Origin: Pseudaminobacter soli (ex Li et al. 2025)
Lineage (GTDB): Bacteria > Pseudomonadota > Alphaproteobacteria > Rhizobiales > Rhizobiaceae
DNA: 64,000 nt
Direction: 5' to 3'
NCBI RefSeq assembly: GCF_003012705.1
Contig: NZ_PXYL01000001.1
Location: 62,001 to 126,000 of the forward strand
The notes under the pieces were generated by a model. It was not told where the DNA came from. It saw only the letters and a list, made by a program, of their open reading frames with translations, and did not search any database. The position numbers were made by a program, and so were the translations under genes. Below are positions 1 through 7,189 of the stretch, in pieces (within the stretch, counting starts at the first letter, position 1; each line of letters opens with the position of its first letter).

Positions 1-319
1 AGGTGCGCAGGGTCATCATGTCCCTGAGGCCTTGCAGCAGCTCCTCGTCGGTTAGCGTGCCGGCCCAGGGGCCGACAGCCTCGCCTTCGCGGTTCAACAC
101 GCGGATGATCGAATAGGCGAGATCGCGGATTTCCTTCGGGTCGACATCCACCTCGGGGCGAGGCACGGAGCCGGCCTTGGGGATGGGGACGTTGGAGAAA
201 TCAGGTGTGCCGCCGGGGCGTACCTCCGGCTCGGGGACATGCAGGCTGAGCGGTCCGTGCTCGGTCATGCGGCCAATTTCCTCCCGGTTACGGTTGGCCA
301 ACGACACTTTATTCGCCAT
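1..319 (-). CDS. bkdA1: 2-oxoisovalerate dehydrogenase E1 alpha subunit, N-terminal part
   Basis: Reverse-strand reading frame from ATG at 319 running off the left edge, 106 codons visible. The protein contains LSLHVPEPEVRPGGTPDFSN and, further on, LAYSIIRVLNREGEAVGPWA, the characteristic N-terminal arm of the bacterial branched-chain 2-oxo acid dehydrogenase E1 alpha (about 410 residues when complete). The enzyme is thiamine-diphosphate dependent and decarboxylates the keto acids of valine, leucine and isoleucine for the E2 lipoyl carrier; E1 beta, E2 and E3 genes are expected further left. A GGTGGA stretch lies just before the start. The thiamine-binding domain is outside the window. Family identification is by recognition of this N-terminal arm; I am confident of the family. 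Confidence 0.88.
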   Translation of the reverse strand, partial: MANKVSLANRNREEIGRMTEHGPLSLHVPEPEVRPGGTPDFSNVPIPKAGSVPRPEVDVDPKEIRDLAYSIIRVLNREGEAVGPWAGTLTDEELLQGLRDMMTLRT

Positions 320-604
320 TCATTCCACCGGCTTGGGCGGCAATCAACCCCTCCTTCCGACTGCCGGAGCCTGTTCCGAGGGCCGGCGAAGAGGCCGCGC
401 AGCAGGCTTGGAAACTTTATGATTCGATTGCTTCGTGGCGGGACCGTTCCTGTCGCCTGCGCAATTTCGAACAGTTTTTCCTGTCGTTTTCACTTATTTT
501 GGGTTTCATTGGTGCCGGCTGAAAATTTTTTCGGCCAGCCGCAGAGGAGCCAGTGCATCCGCAGCGACCGACAGCAACGACCGTCAAAGTGAGAGGAGAC
601 AGAC
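320..604. other. Intergenic region between divergent bkdA1 and the hypothetical gene at 605
   Basis: 285 bases without a supported gene. The part from about 460 to 530 is clearly more AT-rich than its surroundings, as expected for divergent promoters. The open frame read across here on the plus strand (239-592) starts inside bkdA1 on the opposite strand and has arginine/serine-rich, non-protein-like composition, so I did not call it. No bkdR-type regulator gene is present in the gap. Confidence 0.4.
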
Positions 605-925
605 ATGACTGCCTTGTTGCCCCCGCTTCATGAAGGCCACGCGCCGACCATTCTGCACCAAGCGTTCCACGATGCCCTGGAAGCCTTCGAGGAATGGGTG
701 CCGGGTGCGCCCGAGCCCTTCGTCGAGTTCGACGGCAGGCAAGTGGCCGTAAGCGCCGTGTTCGGGCGCATGCGTACCTGCACCGACATCCTGCCGGTTC
801 GCACGCTGGATGCTGTGCGCGAGATCGTCGGCCCCGCCGCGCAGGAACTCTCCGAGGATCAGGTGACCTACGCGCATGCGGCACTGCTGCTCAGAGCGCT
901 CTGCGTGGAGCGGTTGAGAGGCTAG
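605..925 (+). CDS. Conserved-type hypothetical protein, 106 residues
   Basis: Starts at ATG 605 after a good GAGAGGAG ribosome site. The 106-residue product is acidic, without signal peptide or membrane segment, and reads as a compact mainly helical soluble protein (for example HQAFHDALEAFEEWVPGAP and LSEDQVTYAHAALLLRAL). I do not recognise a named domain. It is divergent from bkdA1 with a 285-base shared upstream region and is followed by a strong hairpin at 935-964, so it looks monocistronic. Codon use matches the neighbours. The strong ribosome site and downstream terminator are the main reasons to believe it is real. Confidence 0.6.
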   Translation: MTALLPPLHEGHAPTILHQAFHDALEAFEEWVPGAPEPFVEFDGRQVAVSAVFGRMRTCTDILPVRTLDAVREIVGPAAQELSEDQVTYAHAALLLRALCVERLRG

Positions 926-934
926 GATTCACGG

Positions 935-964
935 CGTTCCCCGAAATTCGGGTTTCGGGGAACC
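935..964 (+). terminator. Hairpin after the 605-925 gene
   Basis: Perfect 11-bp inverted repeat: GTTCCCCGAAA at 936-946 pairs with TTTCGGGGAAC at 953-963 around a short loop, beginning 10 bases after the stop codon. The run after it (CCAATTTT) is only moderately T-rich, so this is a probable intrinsic terminator. Confidence 0.6.
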
Positions 965-1044
965 AATTTTCGCAAAAATGCTGTTGACGAAAAATTAATC
1001 GTAATTGTGGCGTGAATTTCGCAATCGACAATGTCTACAAAACT

Positions 1045-1057
1045 CATAGACTATGTG
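1045..1057. promoter_or_regulatory. Candidate operator CATAGACTATG upstream of the small membrane protein
   Basis: CATAGACTATG (1045-1055) is a perfect 5-bp-arm palindrome with one central base, 23 bases before the ATG at 1078. The stretch ATAGACTATGTG (1046-1057) matches ATCGACTAGGTA upstream of cysP (7021-7032) at 9 of 12 positions. GACT is the core of IscR/Rrf2-type half sites, and an Rrf2 gene lies between the two loci. A possible -10 (GACAAT, 1027-1032) precedes it. The regulatory role is inference. Confidence 0.35.
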
Positions 1058-1077
1058 CGATTAGGGAGACCACGACG

Positions 1078-1230
1078 ATGTCGCGCAGCCACCAGCCAAT
1101 TGTAAGATGGCATTCCATCCGCGGGCCGCTGGCAAACCGTCCGGCTAAGTTCCGTATTGGCCTGGAAACCATCATCTTCCTTCTCGCCGTCGGGTTCACC
1201 ATAGCTTTGGTGTTCGGCCTGTTCAGATAG
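1078..1230 (+). CDS. Small single-pass membrane protein, 50 residues
   Basis: ATG at 1078 follows an AGGGAGA ribosome site with good spacing. An upstream in-frame ATG at 1012 exists but would place the candidate operator and leader inside the coding region, so the short form is preferred. The product has a basic N-terminal half (RSHQPIVRWHSIRGPLANRP) and one C-terminal hydrophobic helix, about residues 31-48 (IIFLLAVGFTIALVFGLF), ending one residue after. This suggests an N-in small inner-membrane protein. No family recognised. The promoter region carries a motif similar to one before cysP, which hints at co-regulation with sulfur genes, but that is speculative. Confidence 0.6.
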   Translation: MSRSHQPIVRWHSIRGPLANRPAKFRIGLETIIFLLAVGFTIALVFGLFR

Positions 1231-1344
1231 GCCGGCAGGGCCCCCGGGGAGAGGCCTTAGCAGTCAACGAAAACAGGGAATTGGTCGCCGCGTCGTGAGC
1301 GCGGTCGATAGACTGTTGTCGATAAGACCATGGAGGAGAGTGCC

Positions 1345-2319
1345 ATGCATATCGAATTCACGAGCCGTATCGAACGATGGACGCCGGCTGCCGATACCGG
1401 CGGAACGACGGAAGCCGACGCACAGGTCCAGGCTCGCCGGCTGGCCTTGGCGGCCGAAAGTGTTGGGTTCGACCGCGTGCTGATCGCCGACCCGAAGGGC
1501 GGGGCCGACAACAGCCAACTGGCCTCGTTCCTGCTGCACAACACGCTGCAGCTCGGCGTGGCAATGTCGCATGCCGCCGGTATTCTGGCGCCACAGGTGG
1601 CGGCCGAGCAGTTCGCAACGCTCGACCAACTGAGCGGCGGCCGGCTCATGGTTCGCGTGGTGCCCGGCGAGGATGGCCTCGATCATGAGGCCGCTTTCGC
1701 CCGCACTGACGAATATCTGGTGCTTCTCAAGCGCTTATGGGCCAACGAGCGGCCTTTCGACCATGAGGGGGCGCACTACAGCTTGAAGTCAGCGCTTTCA
1801 GCGGCGCGGCCTTTCGGTCGCGCGCAGGTGCCGTTGGCGCTGGGCGGGCTGTCGGGAACGGCGGTCAAGGTTGCGGCAAAGCATGCCGACCTGTTCGAGC
1901 TGCCCGCAGCCACGGCCGCTGAAACGCGCCAGACCATAGCCCGTGTGCGCGCTGCCGCTTCCACCCATGGCCGGGTCGACAAGATCCGCTTTTCCCTGCC
2001 GATCCGGCCGGTGATTGCCGATAACCGTGCGGAAGCATGGGCGAAGGCCGACAAACTGGCGCAAGACAACAATGCGACCCGACTCGTCGGGACGCCGGAG
2101 CAGGTCGCGCTGGGTCTGGTGGATTACTGCGAGCTGGGCATCAGCGAGTTCGTGGTGCACGGCCTCGGCCAGCCGCAGGAGCTGGTGGCATTCGGACGCG
2201 ACGTGGCGGCAGTCGTCAGGCGTTCACTGGCACGGCATGAAGCGCAGGCGGTCGAAATGCCGAAGCACGATTTATGGGACGCGCTGGTGGCCCTCCCGCT
2301 GCGCGCAAAACTCAGCTAA
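1345..2319 (+). CDS. LLM-class flavin-dependent monooxygenase (SsuD-like)
   Basis: 324 residues from ATG 1345, chosen over ATG 1330 because GGAGGAG lies 6 bases before it. The sequence has the luciferase-like (bacterial luciferase / alkanesulfonate monooxygenase) pattern: LALAAESVGFDRVLIADPKG near residue 35, the GILAPQVAAEQFATLDQLSGGR block typical of SsuD relatives near residue 80, and a late VGTPEQVALGLVDY segment. Such enzymes use reduced flavin and O2 to cleave C-S bonds of sulfonates or dimethyl sulfone. It sits beside the sulfate importer and an Rrf2 regulator, so a role in organosulfur scavenging is a reasonable inference. It is shorter than SsuD (about 380). Substrate unknown. Its stop codon abuts the stop of the convergent Rrf2 gene with no spacer. 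Confidence 0.8.
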   Translation: MHIEFTSRIERWTPAADTGGTTEADAQVQARRLALAAESVGFDRVLIADPKGGADNSQLASFLLHNTLQLGVAMSHAAGILAPQVAAEQFATLDQLSGGRLMVRVVPGEDGLDHEAAFARTDEYLVLLKRLWANERPFDHEGAHYSLKSALSAARPFGRAQVPLALGGLSGTAVKVAAKHADLFELPAATAAETRQTIARVRAAASTHGRVDKIRFSLPIRPVIADNRAEAWAKADKLAQDNNATRLVGTPEQVALGLVDYCELGISEFVVHGLGQPQELVAFGRDVAAVVRRSLARHEAQAVEMPKHDLWDALVALPLRAKLS

Positions 2320-2769
2320 TCACATGCCGTATTTGACGTTGCGCAGTACGTCGTCATTGTCGGCGTCGCGCATCGAGGCAAGGCTGCGGTTGTCGAGCAC
2401 CTCGGCGATGGCCTGGCGCACGTCCAGCATCATGTGGCGCACTTCGCAGGTCGCCTCGTCGCAGTCTTCGCAGCGCTGATACTGGGTGCGGCTGGCGCAG
2501 GGGATGGGCGCGAGCGGGCCGTCGAGCACGCGCACCACATGACCGATCTTGATCTCCGAGGCTGGGCGGGCGAGGCGGTAGCCGCCGTCCTTCCCCTTGC
2601 GGCTCTGCACGAAGCCGGCGTTGCGCAGTTCACCCAAGATGGCGTCGAGGAATTTCTTCGGGATGTTGTTGGCAACGGCAATATCGTTGACGAAGGCAAG
2701 CTGGCCGGCCGGCAACCCCGAAAGATGAATCAGGGCTTTGAGGCCGTATTTACCTTTTTTAGTAAGCAT
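2320..2769 (-). CDS. Rrf2 family transcriptional regulator
   Basis: 149 residues with the Rrf2 winged-helix N-terminus (LTKKGKYGLKALIHLSGLP, then IPKKFLDAILGELRNAGFV and RKGKDGGYRLARP). The C-terminal part has four cysteines, C91, C100, C103 and C108, in the region where Rrf2 proteins bind an Fe-S cluster or sense thiols, but with spacing unlike IscR (C-x5-C-x5-C). The adjacent cysPTWA operon and a sulfonate-monooxygenase-like gene suggest a cysteine/sulfur-responsive regulator; this is inference from context. A GACTTAAAAGTC palindrome lies about 93 bases upstream of the start. Convergent with and touching the LLM gene. Confidence 0.85.
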   Translation of the reverse strand: MLTKKGKYGLKALIHLSGLPAGQLAFVNDIAVANNIPKKFLDAILGELRNAGFVQSRKGKDGGYRLARPASEIKIGHVVRVLDGPLAPIPCASRTQYQRCEDCDEATCEVRHMMLDVRQAIAEVLDNRSLASMRDADNDDVLRNVKYGM

Positions 2770-2861
2770 GCCCGCGAAAACTCACAGAAAATCTGCCTAT
2801 GCCTGTGGCGAGCGTTTGTGTGCAAATGATGACAGAACGCCGCCGCAAAGCGCGCATGACT

Positions 2862-2873
2862 GACTTAAAAGTC
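2862..2873. promoter_or_regulatory. Palindrome GACTTAAAAGTC upstream of rrf2
   Basis: Perfect inverted repeat (GACTT-AA-AAGTC) between the divergent ends of rrf2 (start 2769) and the cysA 3' end. GACT...AGTC arms are the core of IscR-type operators, so autoregulation by the neighbouring Rrf2 protein is plausible. A 12-bp match of this type is weak evidence alone. Confidence 0.3.
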
Positions 2874-3026
2874 TGCGCCAGCATAAACAAGCGCAAACTC
2901 GTTGAAGTTCTGTGACTTTTCGGCGCCGCGCGCCCGTATTGGCGCGTGAAGGGGTTCAGGCGACTGAAATGCGCGTGTGGCGTCGCAAGGGATCGTCACC
3001 AAGGCCTCCCTAGCGGCAGTTCGATG

Positions 3027-4073
3027 TCAGGAATCCTGTGCCGGAAACACCTTCCACCGACGCGGGCGGAAGGCGATTCGGCTCTTCTGTGCGGCCGGAT
3101 GCTCGATCGGCAGCTCGATCTCCACCAGCTGGCGTCCTCCGCCGATCTCAAGCTCGACGCGCCTTGTGCCCGCCACGCGGCGGCTCGCCGCCACCGTGCC
3201 GGCGATGCAGCCGTTGCAGCCGTCGAGCAGCTCGATGTCGTGTGGGCGGAAGTAGAGCGTCGCCTTGCCATTGGGCGCATCCGGCGTCGCGAGACCGATC
3301 GGCCGGTCGGCAACCCAGATCTGCCCGTCCTCGACCTTGACCGGCAGCGAGCTGGATTCACCGATGAAGCCATAGACGAAGGGCGAGTTGGGCGTGTCGT
3401 AGACCTCGTCGGCGGTGCCGATCTGCTCGATGCGGCCCTGGCTCATGACGACGACGCGGTCGGCCAGCTCCAGCGCCTCCTCCTGGTCGTGGGTCACGAA
3501 GATGGTGGTATGGCCGGTGGCATCGTGGATTTCGCGCAGCCAGCGACGCAGCTCGCGCCGTACCTGCGCGTCGAGCGCGCCGAACGGCTCGTCCAGCAAC
3601 AGCACCCTGGGCTCGATCGCCATGGCGCGGGCCAGCGCTACGCGCTGCCGCTGGCCGCCGGAGAGCTGGGTCGGATAGCGCTTTTCCAATCCCGAAAGCT
3701 GCACGAGATCGAGCAGTTCGGAAGCGCGGCGGCGGATTTCGGCCTTGGGCGGGCGCGTGGCGCCGGGGCGCACCTTCAGGCCGAAGCCGATATTGTCGGC
3801 CACCGTCATGTGCCGGAACAGCGCATAATGCTGGAACACGAAGCCGACATTGCGCTCCTGGATGGTGCGCTGCGAGGCGTCCTCGTCACCGAAATAGATT
3901 TTTCCGCGCGTCGGCTTCTCCAACCCGGCGATCAGCCGCAGCAAGGTCGTCTTGCCCGAGCCGGACGGCCCCAACAGCGCAATCAGCTCGCCCGACTTGA
4001 TGTCGAGCGAAACGTCATGCAGCGCCGGGAAGCGGTCGAACTCCTTGCGTACATTGGCAACGCGAACTTCCAT
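3027..4073 (-). CDS. cysA: Sulfate/thiosulfate ABC transporter ATP-binding protein
   Basis: 348 residues, normal CysA length. Walker A LLGPSGSGKTTLLRLIAG near residue 34, signature LSGGQRQRVALARAMA near residue 137, Walker B VLLLDEPFGALDAQVRRELR and the switch-histidine segment TIFVTHDQEEALELADRVVV follow in order. After about residue 240 comes the TOBE-like regulatory domain (LYFRPHDIELLDG). It energises sulfate import with CysT and CysW. It is the last gene of a cysP-cysT-cysW-cysA operon on the minus strand, 28 bases after cysW. Confidence 0.95.
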   Translation of the reverse strand: MEVRVANVRKEFDRFPALHDVSLDIKSGELIALLGPSGSGKTTLLRLIAGLEKPTRGKIYFGDEDASQRTIQERNVGFVFQHYALFRHMTVADNIGFGLKVRPGATRPPKAEIRRRASELLDLVQLSGLEKRYPTQLSGGQRQRVALARAMAIEPRVLLLDEPFGALDAQVRRELRRWLREIHDATGHTTIFVTHDQEEALELADRVVVMSQGRIEQIGTADEVYDTPNSPFVYGFIGESSSLPVKVEDGQIWVADRPIGLATPDAPNGKATLYFRPHDIELLDGCNGCIAGTVAASRRVAGTRRVELEIGGGRQLVEIELPIEHPAAQKSRIAFRPRRWKVFPAQDS

Positions 4074-4101
4074 GAAATTACCCTTGTCCCAAATGCGTTC
4101 G

Positions 4102-4989
4102 TCAATGTCCGCGGCTGGCGGCGATGGCGTGGCCGTAGCGGATTTCCAGAATGGTTTTCAGCACCAGCGTCACCAGCGCGAGTCCCGCCAGCAGTGAGGC
4201 GACTGCGAAGGCACCGACGGCGTTGTATTCGTTGTAGAGAATCTCGACATGCAGCGGCATGGTGTTGGTGAGGCCGCGAATATGGCCGGACACTACCGAG
4301 ACGGCGCCGAACTCGCCCATGGCACGCGCATTGCACAGTAGCACGCCGTAGAGCAGGCCCCATTTGATGTTGGGCAGCGTGACATACCAGAAGGTCTGCC
4401 AGCCATTGGCGCCGAGCGACAGCGCCGCTTCCTCGTCGCCCGTGCCCTGTTCCTGCATCAGCGGGATCAACTCGCGGGCCACAAAGGGGAAGGTGACGAA
4501 AATGGTCGCCAGCACGATGCCGGGCACGGCGAACAGAATTTCGATGCCGTAGCTCTTCAGCCATGGCCCGAGCACGCTGTTGGCGCCGAAGAGCAGCACA
4601 TAGACCAGGCCCGAAATCACCGGCGAGACAGAGAAGGGGAGGTCGATGAGCGTTGTCAGGAACGCCTTGCCCTTGAACTCGAACTTGGCGATCGCCCAGG
4701 CGGCCGCCACGCCGAAGACGAGGTTGAGCGGTACGGCGATCGCCGCCACCAGCAAGGTTAGACGAATTGCGGAGATCGTATCCGGATCGATGATCGTATC
4801 GAAATAGGGGGCCCAGCCGCGCTTGAACGCCTCGGCGAAGACCAGGACCAGCGGCAGGAGCAGGAAGACGGCGAGGAAGACGAGCGCCAGCGCCAACAGC
4901 GCCCAGCGCGTGGTGCGGCCTTCCGTGGTGGCCGAGACGGTACTGGCCGGGCTGGTGTCGGCAGCGGCGGTGTAGGACAGGTCAACCAT
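4102..4989 (-). CDS. cysW: Sulfate ABC transporter permease CysW
   Basis: 295 residues with six hydrophobic segments, beginning with the TM1 stretch [20 protein letters not shown], and the cytoplasmic coupling loop [20 protein letters not shown] that contacts CysA. The start ATG (4989) lies inside the end of cysT, overlapping it by 8 bases, which implies translational coupling. Second transmembrane subunit of the sulfate/thiosulfate importer. Confidence 0.94.
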   Translation of the reverse strand: MVDLSYTAAADTSPASTVSATTEGRTTRWALLALALVFLAVFLLLPLVLVFAEAFKRGWAPYFDTIIDPDTISAIRLTLLVAAIAVPLNLVFGVAAAWAIAKFEFKGKAFLTTLIDLPFSVSPVISGLVYVLLFGANSVLGPWLKSYGIEILFAVPGIVLATIFVTFPFVARELIPLMQEQGTGDEEAALSLGANGWQTFWYVTLPNIKWGLLYGVLLCNARAMGEFGAVSVVSGHIRGLTNTMPLHVEILYNEYNAVGAFAVASLLAGLALVTLVLKTILEIRYGHAIAASRGH

Positions 4990-5833
4990 AGCGCTTGCGG
5001 CTCCAGGACTGGATCAGGTTGATGACCAGCAGCATCAGGAACGAGATGGCGAGCATGATCGTGGCGATGCCGGTCGCTGCGGCGTAGTGGAACTCCTCCA
5101 GCCGGATGACGATCAGAAGCGGCGCGATTTCCGACACATAGGGCAGGTTGCCGGCGATGAAGATCACCGAGCCGTATTCGCCGACGCCGCGTGCGAAGGC
5201 GAGCGCGAAGCCGGTGACGATGGCCGGGGTCAAGCCCGGCAGCAGCACGCGCGAAATGGTCTGGAAGCGGTTGGCGCCGAGGGTTGCGGCGGCTTCCTCG
5301 ACTTCCCGGTCGATCTCCTCGATGATCGGCTGAACCGTGCGGACCACGAAGGGCAGGCCGACGAAGATGAGCGCGATCACGATGCCGAGCGGCGTATAGG
5401 CCACCTTGATGCCGAGCGGGGCAAGCAGGCTGCCGACCCAGCCCTTGGGCGCATAAAGCGAGGTCAGGGCGATGCCGGCTACCGCGGTCGGCAGGGCGAA
5501 GGGCAGGTCGACCATGGCGTCAAGGATGCGACGGCCGGGAAAGCGGTAGCGCACCAGAACCCAGGCGACCAGCGTGCCGAACACGACGTTGACAGCGGCG
5601 GCCACAAATGCAGTGCCGAAGCTGACTTGCAGCGCCTTGATCGTGCGACGGTCGGTGGCGATCGCCCAGAAATCGGCCCAGCCGAGCGCTGCGGTGTGCC
5701 AGACCAGCCCGGACAGGGGGATGAGGATGATGAGCGTGAGATAGGTGAGCGAAAAGCCGAGGGTCACTCCGAAACCCGGAATGACGCTCGGCTGCCTGAA
5801 TCTCCACCCTGCTTCGGCGGGCGCTGTGGTCAT
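4982..5833 (-). CDS. cysT: Sulfate ABC transporter permease CysT
   Basis: 283 residues, six membrane segments, with the coupling loop [20 protein letters not shown] around residue 190. [15 protein letters not shown]-type N-terminus (here [20 protein letters not shown]) is typical of CysT/CysU. Start ATG 5833 follows GGGA. Preceded by cysP with a 130-base gap that holds a long stem-loop (5888-5954), overlapped by cysW downstream. Together the two permeases form the sulfate channel. Confidence 0.94.
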   Translation of the reverse strand: MTTAPAEAGWRFRQPSVIPGFGVTLGFSLTYLTLIILIPLSGLVWHTAALGWADFWAIATDRRTIKALQVSFGTAFVAAAVNVVFGTLVAWVLVRYRFPGRRILDAMVDLPFALPTAVAGIALTSLYAPKGWVGSLLAPLGIKVAYTPLGIVIALIFVGLPFVVRTVQPIIEEIDREVEEAAATLGANRFQTISRVLLPGLTPAIVTGFALAFARGVGEYGSVIFIAGNLPYVSEIAPLLIVIRLEEFHYAAATGIATIMLAISFLMLLVINLIQSWSRKRYG

Positions 5834-5887
5834 ATGTTCCCGTTCTTTTTAGCGTCGGCCACTTTGTCGTGGCACTATCATAACATG

Positions 5888-5954
5888 CCCTGCCGGGGCG
5901 GATGACGCAGCTTCGTGGATGCCGCGTCAATCGCCCCGGCAGGGGAAGGCTTTT
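5888..5954 (-). other. Long intercistronic stem-loop between cysP and cysT
   Basis: Arms of 13 perfect base pairs, CCCTGCCGGGGCG at 5888-5900 and CGCCCCGGCAGGG at 5942-5954, enclose a second stem (GACGC 5904-5908 with GCGTC 5934-5938). There is no T-run after it on the transcribed strand, so it is more like the mRNA-stabilising or partial-termination hairpins often found after a binding-protein gene than a full terminator. It would leave cysP mRNA more abundant than the permease part. Confidence 0.6.
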
Positions 5955-5963
5955 TAGGGGCTG

Positions 5964-6992
5964 TTACTGGCCTGGCTTGTAGAGCTGGTCGAAGATGCCG
6001 CCATCGCCGAAATGTTCGGGCTGCACCTTCTTCCAGCCGCCGAAGATCGGATCGTCGATGCTGACGAGCTTGAGCTCGGGCAGCTTCTTGAGATCCTCGG
6101 CCGGAACGAGCTCCGGCTTGGAGGGCCGGTAGTGGTGCTTGGCGGCGATGCGCTGGCCTTCCTCCGAATAGAGATAGCCGAGATAGGCTTCGGCCACCTT
6201 GCGGGTGCCCTTGGCATCGACATTGCCGTCGACCACCGCAACCGGCGGCTCGGCGAGGATGGAGGAGGGCGGAATGACGATGTCGAACTGGTCGGCGCCG
6301 AATTCGTCGAGCGCCAGATAGGCCTCGTTCTCCCAAGCGAGCAGAACGTCGCCCAGCCCGCGCTCAGCGAAGGTCACGGTCGCGCCGCGCGCGCCGGTGT
6401 CGAGCACCGGCACATGCTTGTAGAGGCTGGCGATGTAGTCCTTGATCTTGGCCTCGTCGCCACCGAACTGGCTGTGCGCCCAGGCCCAGGCGGCCAGATA
6501 GTTCCAGCGCGCGCCGCCGGAGGTTTTCGGGTTCGGGGTGATGACCTGAAGATCATCCTTCACCAGGTCGCCCCAGTCCTTGATGTCCTTGGGATTGCCC
6601 TTGCGGACCAGGAAGACGATGGTCGAGGTGTAGGGCGAGGAATTGTTGGGCAGCTTGCCGCGCCAGTCGGGCGCGATCTTCTTGGTCTTGTCGGCGATGG
6701 CGTCGATGTCGCTTTCCAGCGCCAATGTCACCACGTCCGCGTTGAGGCCGTCGATCACCGCGCGCGCCTGCTTGCCGGAGCCGCCATGCGAGGCCTGGAT
6801 GGTCACGGTCTCGCCGGTCTCGGCCTTCCAATGCTTGGCGAAGGCCGCGTTGTAATCCTTGTAGAGTTCGCGGGTCGGGTCGTAGGAGACGTTCAGGATC
6901 GTCGTGTCGGCAAACGCAAAGCCGAGTATCCCGAACTGCACCGCACCGGCGAGGAGACCGGCAAGAAGGAAACGCGGTCGAAATTGAGTCAT
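5964..6992 (-). CDS. cysP: Periplasmic sulfate-binding protein
   Basis: 342 residues. Signal peptide [21 protein letters not shown] with cleavage near residue 28. Mature protein opens with [19 protein letters not shown], and then contains [19 protein letters not shown] and [20 protein letters not shown], both hallmark segments of the Sbp/CysP family that enclose the sulfate anion. First gene of the cys operon; AACGGAGGCAGAC ribosome site precedes ATG 6992. CysP and Sbp cannot be separated by eye, so the symbol reflects operon position. Confidence 0.93.
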   Translation of the reverse strand: MTQFRPRFLLAGLLAGAVQFGILGFAFADTTILNVSYDPTRELYKDYNAAFAKHWKAETGETVTIQASHGGSGKQARAVIDGLNADVVTLALESDIDAIADKTKKIAPDWRGKLPNNSSPYTSTIVFLVRKGNPKDIKDWGDLVKDDLQVITPNPKTSGGARWNYLAAWAWAHSQFGGDEAKIKDYIASLYKHVPVLDTGARGATVTFAERGLGDVLLAWENEAYLALDEFGADQFDIVIPPSSILAEPPVAVVDGNVDAKGTRKVAEAYLGYLYSEEGQRIAAKHHYRPSKPELVPAEDLKKLPELKLVSIDDPIFGGWKKVQPEHFGDGGIFDQLYKPGQ

Positions 6993-7018
6993 GTCTGCCT
7001 CCGTTGAACGAGCATACT

Positions 7019-7059
7019 CTATCGACTAGGTAGAATTTTGATGCGCCGGTTCGTGCCAA
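7019..7059 (-). promoter_or_regulatory. cysP promoter with candidate operator
   Basis: On the minus strand TTGGCA (7054-7059) and ATTCTA (7031-7036) are separated by 17 bases and form a plausible promoter. The imperfect palindrome CTATCGACTAGGTAG (7019-7033; 5 of 7 pairs match) overlaps the -10 and would block it when bound. It resembles the motif at 1045-1057 in front of the 50-residue membrane protein. The Rrf2 protein at 2320-2769 is the obvious candidate regulator; inference only. Confidence 0.35.
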
Positions 7060-7189
7060 ATTTTCAGCGCCGGGGCAATTTTCGTCACTTCGGCCTTGTT
7101 CGAGACGGAATTATTTTCCTGGCGGGGTGAACCCATGCGGTGTCGCTATGGTTCCTGCGGCAGGCAATTTCAGCGTGGACCGCCGCCAA

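Noticed and set aside
239-592. 117-residue plus-strand frame across the bkdA1 start
   Set aside because: Overlaps bkdA1 on the opposite strand, no ribosome site and R/S-rich composition typical of an antisense shadow.
959-986. General-stress (EcfG) promoter GGAAC-N17-CTGTT before the 1078 gene
   Set aside because: GGAAC is part of the hairpin arm and the -10 lacks CGTT; too weak.
2946-4271. 441-residue plus-strand frame
   Set aside because: Lies antisense to cysA/cysW; its protein is low-complexity and Arg/Ala-rich; cysA motifs on the other strand are decisive.
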